Source of the DNA: Pogona vitticeps
Taxonomy: Eukaryota > Chordata > Lepidosauria > Squamata > Agamidae
Length of the DNA stretch: 64,000 nt
Reading direction: 5' to 3'
NCBI RefSeq assembly: GCF_051106095.1
Contig: NC_135784.1
Coordinates: 151,377,428-151,441,427 of the forward strand
Every line of letters begins with the position of its first letter. Within the stretch, counting starts at the first letter, position 1. Both the position numbers and the translations under genes were made by a program. This document shows, piece by piece, positions 25,305-64,000 of this stretch. Below the pieces are notes generated by a model. It did not search any database. It was not told the DNA's origin and worked only from the letters and a program-made list of their open reading frames with translations.

Positions 25305-26426
25305 TCAGAGTTGAGGCACATCTAGATGATGGTGGCTGGTAGTAGGAGGGGGTGAAGGATCTTCTTTCTCTTGATTGAAGTAGTCGATCAATCTATATAT
25401 ACCCACTTTGTACCCTGGCTTTAGCATTGCAGAAATTCCCAACGCAGCACCACCACCTACCCCACCAGTCATACCCATCAGTGCATCATAGCTCAGATCT
25501 ATGGCACCCTCCAAAACACGTTCTTTTGCCAGGTCTGTGCAGCCTTGGGTGGCATAATAGACGCTGGTTCCAAGGTTATAGTAGGTACTGACTACAGGCA
25601 CCCAACTTAAAACTTCATAGACTTGTTGCTCTTTCTCACTAAGACAATCTTCTGGGCTGGAGCGCTGGACTCTTGCAAGACCATGGCATTGATGTAGCCA
25701 AGAATGGGCACCATGGTGTGGTAGGAAGAAGCTGCCATCACGAGCCACCACTTGGAAGGAACTGGTACCATTGGAGGCTACTCCAGCACAAAGATCTCCC
25801 AGATGGCGACAAGCTAGAGCAGCTGATAAAAAATCCTTGTAGACTCTGTATGCCCGGCCGTGCAGGAGTGTTCCATTCACCTGCCTGAGGCCTCTGCAGT
25901 GCCAAGCTTGGGTGGGCGCTAACTGGTCCAAGTTGAATTGCAAAGCAACGCTGCTTTTGTTTTCATGGGAGGGACTCGGTGTGCCCAGGGCCCCTGCCAT
26001 TGTGACCAGGAGGTGCTCCGTATCTACCTCTCCCAACTCTTTGGAGAGTTGCAGGATCAGGGTTTCGGCATGTGAGGGACAGCCTGCACTTTGCAAAGCA
26101 AGTGAGAAGGCAGCTCGAATGAAGTTCTGGGCAATTGGGGGCACCTTGGCAAAACCTCCTAAGGCCTCAGGCATCAAGTCTCGGCAGGAAACACCTTTTT
26201 GCGGCAACTGGAGCTGGGGAGATTTGGGGTTGAAAGAACGGAAGAGGCTGTGGAGAGCTCCAGGTCGGTATTCAGAAGTAGACTGGTGGGCTCTAAGTTC
26301 CGTTTCTTTGGGGTTAGCCATGGACAGGAGGTGTCCATCCAACCCCTGAAACATCAGAAGGCCAAAGAAAGCAAAGACAGCCATAGGTGACGGCAAGTAC
26401 ATGTTGGACTGATACTTTGCACCCTG
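25305..26426 (-). CDS. APOF: APOF, apolipoprotein F (main coding exon)
   Basis: Secreted lipoprotein-associated protein; in mammals also called lipid transfer inhibitor protein. The exon opens after an acceptor (cttctcatttcag) near 26426. The first suitable ATG is at 26402-26400, giving 365 residues with a leader MYLPSPMAVFAFFGLLMFQG that looks like a signal peptide. The C-terminal block is diagnostic: DCLSEKEQQVYEV, STYYNLGTSVYYATQGC, GAIDLSYDALMGMTGG and ALGISAMLKPG match human DCENEKEQAV, TFYNLGTALYYATQNC, GAIDLGYDLLMTMAG and LAISAALKP. N-glycosylation sequons NKS, NGT and NGT are present. Compared with human (about 326 residues, from memory) it carries an extra central Cys-containing segment and ends soon after the conserved block. 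An upstream in-frame ATG at 26453 lies inside the predicted intron and is not used here. A small 5' exon may exist upstream. Confidence 0.92.
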   Translation of the reverse strand, partial: QGAKYQSNMYLPSPMAVFAFFGLLMFQGLDGHLLSMANPKETELRAHQSTSEYRPGALHSLFRSFNPKSPQLQLPQKGVSCRDLMPEALGGFAKVPPIAQNFIRAAFSLALQSAGCPSHAETLILQLSKELGEVDTEHLLVTMAGALGTPSPSHENKSSVALQFNLDQLAPTQAWHCRGLRQVNGTLLHGRAYRVYKDFLSAALACRHLGDLCAGVASNGTSSFQVVARDGSFFLPHHGAHSWLHQCHGLARVQRSSPEDCLSEKEQQVYEVLSWVPVVSTYYNLGTSVYYATQGCTDLAKERVLEGAIDLSYDALMGMTGGVGGGAALGISAMLKPGYKVGIYRLIDYFNQEKEDPSPPPTTSHHHLDVPQL

Positions 26427-29269
26427 CTGAAATGAGAAGAGACAATTAGCCAAGGCACCTCCAGTTCAGAACCTCTTCCAGGGGAGACATAGAGGGGTAA
26501 AGCAGAGAAGGACATCTTTGCCTAATGGGGCTTCACGGATGAAACAGGTCCAAGGTTGCCTCACTGCCTAGGGAGATTACAATAGTTTCAGCACTTTTTT
26601 GTGAAAAAATAGTGGGTTGCTTTTCCCCAGAAAAAATGTTGTTTACATTAATTAAAAGCTTTGTATTTTACACAAAATGGAAGTTTTTAAAGTGCCCAAT
26701 ACATTCACCCAAACATGCCCCCAGATGCAAAAACAAGAGGGCTTTTTAAGCTGATGTGGCTGATGGCCAGAGTGTGCTGGTCTTTTCACGCTTGTGAAGA
26801 CGTGAAGAAAAAAAAAAGAGCATTCTATCATTTTTTTCAATTGAATGTCTTAATGTACGAGAACATGTTTAATTTTTGTCAAGGATGGTGTGTTCATTAC
26901 ATTCTAAAGTCCCAGGCCTACTGAGTTGGGCACTCTCCTTTAGGAATGGAGGAGAATGGCATTAAGCAGACTCCAGCAAAATCATACCAGTCGTCAGACA
27001 AGCTGCTACAGTTCTCTTCACATCCCAAGTCAGTCAATTAGTTTCATTTACTTAACCGACTGAAGGAAATATGGGACACTTCTTGTCTTAAGGAAGAATT
27101 TAGTTCTGCTGCCACAAGGGGAGGGAAGCATATTCTTGGATCAGCAATGAGCCATACTGGCTCCCTTGGAAGCCCACAGGATTCATTTCGAAGTGCAAAT
27201 CTCAGTGGCAGAAAGTTACGAGGAGGAAATCTTTGGACAGGAATAAGGCTGCTTCAGACAACAGGAGAGATCTGCCAGGAGGGCTCCAGCCTGACCCTTC
27301 TCCCACATCCTTGCACAAATTATAGTCTTTTTGCATTGGAGAACGTGGCCCTTAAAGCAAAGCAGCAGCATCATGTTTCAAGGAGGAAATAGGAAAGGAA
27401 AGAATTGCTTGCCCCTTCTGCCTCCTGGGAAACTAAGATGTGGCATACTTTTGCCTCCTTCCAGGATCAAAAGCAGGGATGCAGGCAGCGGGGGGGGGGG
27501 GGGGGGACCAAGTGAGGGCACACATTAAGGGATCAATAGTGGCGGACCAAAGGGCGAATGTACTAGAAATGAAGGCGATCCCTGACCATGTACAACAAGT
27601 TATTTGCAAACAAATCAGCAAAAAACACAACTTTTATAAAAATAGAAATTTTTCAGCTGAGGGAGCCTTTCCTTTGTCATCAGTGCTTACAAAACAATGC
27701 AGACACAAGAAGTTTTTTTAAAGCAGTGTTTTAAGCACTGGTCAGGTATGATCTCTCTTTCTCTGTGTGCTTTGCAACTCTTTAGTCTGACAATGGGATG
27801 AAGCCCATCTTGCCCATTTAATGCTCACAATGTTATTTCCATAAAGGAAAAATAGGGACATATCCACACATCTCTCTGAAATGTGTGTGTGACTAAAACA
27901 TGGAAAAATGTACACACACACATGCTTTAGGTAAACAGGAAAGTGCATGCAAAAATGGACAAAAAATTTCCACTCAGTAAGGCGGAGAAAATCTCACATC
28001 CGTTGAGGAACAAGGGCAAAATAAGCATGCTGTGGCAGAGGCTAGTGTTTCTTCCTCATGCCACTCTCCCATTTTAGAAAGTACAGGAGACTTTCCCATC
28101 TCTTTGGCAGGCTGCCTTGCCTTCAGAATGAAGTCCTGAAAATTAGTCCTTTACACATGATCTCCTTCCATCCCAAACTATTTACCGCATGCCTTGAAAC
28201 ACTAGCATGCCCATGTCTTCTGACACCCCTTCCCTGGCCACCCAGAGGGAACTGCTTACCTCTGTGGAGCAAAGATGTGTGTACAACACCTCAGGATGAG
28301 AATGAAGAGCTGTTGCAATTTCATGCCGATATATACAGCCAGTCTTATCAGCAGAACCAATTGCAACATGCCTCTTCATGGGTAAATGCTGGCATTTTCT
28401 CTCCCTTTGCAAGGGCCCTAAATATTTTCTCTTCTCCTTAATTCTTATGCCTGTTTGATTTGGCAGTTATTTTGAGATGGGAGAGAAAAGAAGGATCATT
28501 AGGGATGGGACTTTCATATTTAATGGAGGTTCATTGTGGGAGTGAAACGCCATAGCAGAATGAGGTAGAACGGCTGCTCCATCTGCATTTGGTGGTCTTA
28601 CTGTTCCTCTCCTCAGTGGGGAGAAAAGATCCTGGCTGTTGAATGGACATCATGAGCTCTCTTGAGATTTGCAAGACCCCAGGGTTTCCCACGGAGCCAT
28701 TCTCTGTCAGAATCCGTCCTCACATGGGGCTTTAGCAAGTGTCAGGGAATTTCATGATTGCAGGTTAGAGGGGCTGCTCTCCCTCATGCTTCTAGGGAGC
28801 TTTCACTCCCATATTCCAGTCTGGGGAAATTCTTGCCAAATTATCGGTGTGGAAATCAATTAAATACAAAAGTCCTGTCTCTAGCGATCAAGAGAAGCAA
28901 AGCAATTTGGAAGGTAGAGGTGAGGAGAGAGAAGCTGCTGCATGTTGGCTGCTCTTGTTTGCACAACCGAGATCAATACCCCTTTCTACAGCATATAAAG
29001 TTCAAAGCTTCTGGACGACCCAGGTTTCCTCACCACTCAGCCAAAATCCAGTCAGATTACTTGGGTCAAATATTTGGAAGACCTGAAAATATTAAACCTT
29101 GCTAAAACCACCCTGTTTGTATTGGGGAAAAAAAAAAAAAACCAAAAAGGAAGGTCTACATCTACACAGTCACGCAACACAGGACCATGTTCTCATAGCC
29201 TTCCCAACCGGAGTCCCTTTGCTGCTTTGTGGAACCCCAGGGGAGAAGGCAAAGAAACGTTTGAGGCAT
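26427..29269. other. Region between APOF and the TIMELESS 3' end
   Basis: No coding exon recognised. Contains a G-run (about 27490-27507). APOF promoter and any 5' exon should lie here but I cannot place them. Confidence 0.5.
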
Positions 29270-29275
29270 TTTATT
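29270..29275 (-). terminator. TIMELESS: Candidate polyadenylation signal of TIMELESS
   Basis: tttatt on the plus strand is AATAAA on the minus strand, about 1.05 kb downstream of the TIMELESS stop codon. It is the first clear signal I noticed, but I did not check every variant hexamer in between. Confidence 0.35.
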
Positions 29276-30322
29276 TCTTTTTTTTTTTTTCTTAATATCA
29301 AAAGTACATCACACATGCAAATTACGAAGAAACATTTCTTTCCTAACATGGAGGACAGAACCGAAGTAAGAACGTCAAGTAAGAGGCATCCTGTCTGAAG
29401 CTCTCTGACATGGCCTCCCTTCGAAATGGGCCCAATGAAGTCAATAACTGATAAAGCCATGGGGGGGGGGAGAGGGAGAGGGGGAGGAAGCAGCTCAAAG
29501 CAAACAACAGGGGAGGCAGGCATCTCTATTTGCGCAGAGGGAGGGAGGGAGATGCTTCCTGTGTGTAGAAAAGAAGGCAGCTTCTGAATCCACCCCATCC
29601 TCTGCAAGTCACATTCCGTTCCTAATAGCTGACATTAAATGGGCTCCGTTTCCAGTTCCAGCACCCGTTGTTGAAGAAGGAATGTCTGAGGTAAAACAGT
29701 GTGCAATGGAAGCAGCAGAGAGATGGAGATGAGGGTGGGGTGGGGGTGTCCATAAGGCAGTGTGTGAATAAAAGCAAGAGGGCCCCAGTCTGGGGTGGAC
29801 ATGGATATGAGGCAGACCCACAAGTCAGGCCCAAGGATACCATTCAAGAGGTGGGTGTCACAGGGTATAAACAGATGGCTATAAACATGGAACAGTTTAA
29901 AGGAACTTTCTCACACCAAGTTGACTGCACTTTGCAAGGTGGGGGAACAGCATGGGAAGAAGCATGCTGGCTCATCATAAAAAAGGCTTATTTCCCACGT
30001 CAGGTTTAACACTCATCATATCTCTGCCACAGAGCTGAGAGCAGCATGGGAATCAGCACCACTGCCACTTCTCCACTCTCCTCCCCTACCCTCAGTGGAC
30101 GGCACATTATTTCCCCTCCCCTTCATATCCATGAGTCTGATCTCTGTGCCCCCTTCCCTGAAACTAAAGTATTGTGCATGGAGAATGCAGGGATTCTGGC
30201 AGTTTTCCACTCTGGTCCATCCAACTCCTCATGGTCTGAAGGGAGTGGCTGCAGGTCCTTGGCTTAGACCTCTGCGCAAAACGGCTTTGCTGGGCCCAGT
30301 CCCAGTGTGCAGCCCGAGTCCA
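29276..30322 (-). other. TIMELESS: Probable TIMELESS 3'UTR
   Basis: Non-coding sequence between the stop codon and the candidate AATAAA, including short G- and A-rich runs (29461-29470; the poly-T at 29278-29291). Extent is inferred only. Confidence 0.35.
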
Positions 30323-63583
<33,261 letters not shown>

Positions 63584-64000
63584 CTGGGAGTGACAACAGA
63601 AACAAAACAATTGGTGGCTCTGTCAATTACTGTGAAACGGCTTAAGTTCAGACCAGCTGAATGTTTGGACATGGCCGTGGCGGTAGTGGTGCTATGCTAA
63701 AACCACCAGCCGGGAGCTATGAATTCCGCTAGTTAGTCTGCTCTGTTGATACAGGATAAGAATTAGAAATAAAGGGGAGAGGAGAACAGCACCCGTTATC
63801 TGCGGCACACAAAGCCAGAGTGATGCCAGCAGACCTATCCATCATGTGGGGAGGTGTCAATTAAGATTCAAGAAGATTTACGGGATGCACTTTATCAAGC
63901 GCTTATTGGCTCAGGTTCGTAAGGAAAGATACGTATGACTCCTGTGGCCAAGAATCCTACCAAGTTTATTTACACTACTTACTGTTTAGCCATACACTGT
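63584..64000. other. TIMELESS intron at the right edge
   Basis: No exon or repeat recognised. The upstream coding exons and the TIMELESS promoter lie outside the window. Confidence 0.6.

Noticed and set aside
25673-26349. Plus-strand frames within APOF
   Set aside because: Antisense shadows of a well-supported coding exon.
26403-26453. Upstream in-frame ATG of APOF adding 17 residues
   Set aside because: It lies on the intron side of a strong acceptor (cttctcatttcag), and the downstream ATG begins directly with a signal peptide-like sequence.
28058-28441. 127-residue plus-strand frame upstream of APOF
   Set aside because: No homology I recognise, no supporting splice sites, ordinary intergenic composition.

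Overview
The window is vertebrate nuclear DNA, almost certainly from a squamate reptile (lizard or snake). The host genes are split by GT-AG introns. The interspersed repeats include a Sauria-type SINE with its characteristic 3' tail (18510-18761), a BovB LINE 3' end (14356-14470), CR1 and L1 LINE pieces, several hAT and mariner/Tigger-type small transposons, and many microsatellites. Nothing prokaryotic is present.

Three protein-coding genes are supported, all on the minus strand, in the order STAT2 - APOF - TIMELESS. As I recall, mammals have the same neighbourhood (human 12q13.3). (1) STAT2, 1 to about 22.85 kb: the first coding exon is at 12268-12437, six further complete coding exons follow, and an eighth is cut by the left edge. 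Reading frames join cleanly across all junctions and give the first 286 residues (N-terminal domain and part of the coiled coil). A CpG-rich segment at 22.38-23.04 kb, with an inverted CCAAT box and an ISRE/IRF-type site, is the likely STAT2 promoter and non-coding first exon; the first intron is then about 10 kb, mostly transposon debris. (2) APOF (apolipoprotein F), 25305-26426: one main coding exon. (3) TIMELESS, 30323 to beyond the right edge: 27 coding exons are placed with compatible phases throughout. They encode 1126 residues plus the stop, so only about 85 N-terminal residues should lie outside the window.

STAT2 is a signal transducer of type I/III interferon responses. APOF is a secreted lipoprotein-associated protein. 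TIMELESS is a replication fork-protection factor with TIPIN. The three are neighbours by conserved synteny, not by shared function.

The rest is intronic or intergenic repeat. The most structured pieces are: a roughly 390-bp foldback element at the left edge; hAT-type elements with 8-bp target-site duplications (10737, 40766, 44267, 35192); a SINE nested in a palindromic MITE (60.26-60.73 kb); a mariner-like MITE present in two copies (31.06 and 62.42 kb); a repeat of about 2.8 kb with long inverted ends that itself carries a GC-rich insertion (50.5-53.25 kb); and a GGAT/GGAA microsatellite that directly forms the polypyrimidine tract of one TIMELESS splice acceptor. I did not find a convincing undescribed biological system. 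The best unexplained leads are the GC-rich insertion at 50961-51850 and a coding-like stretch of unknown origin at 41437-42202.
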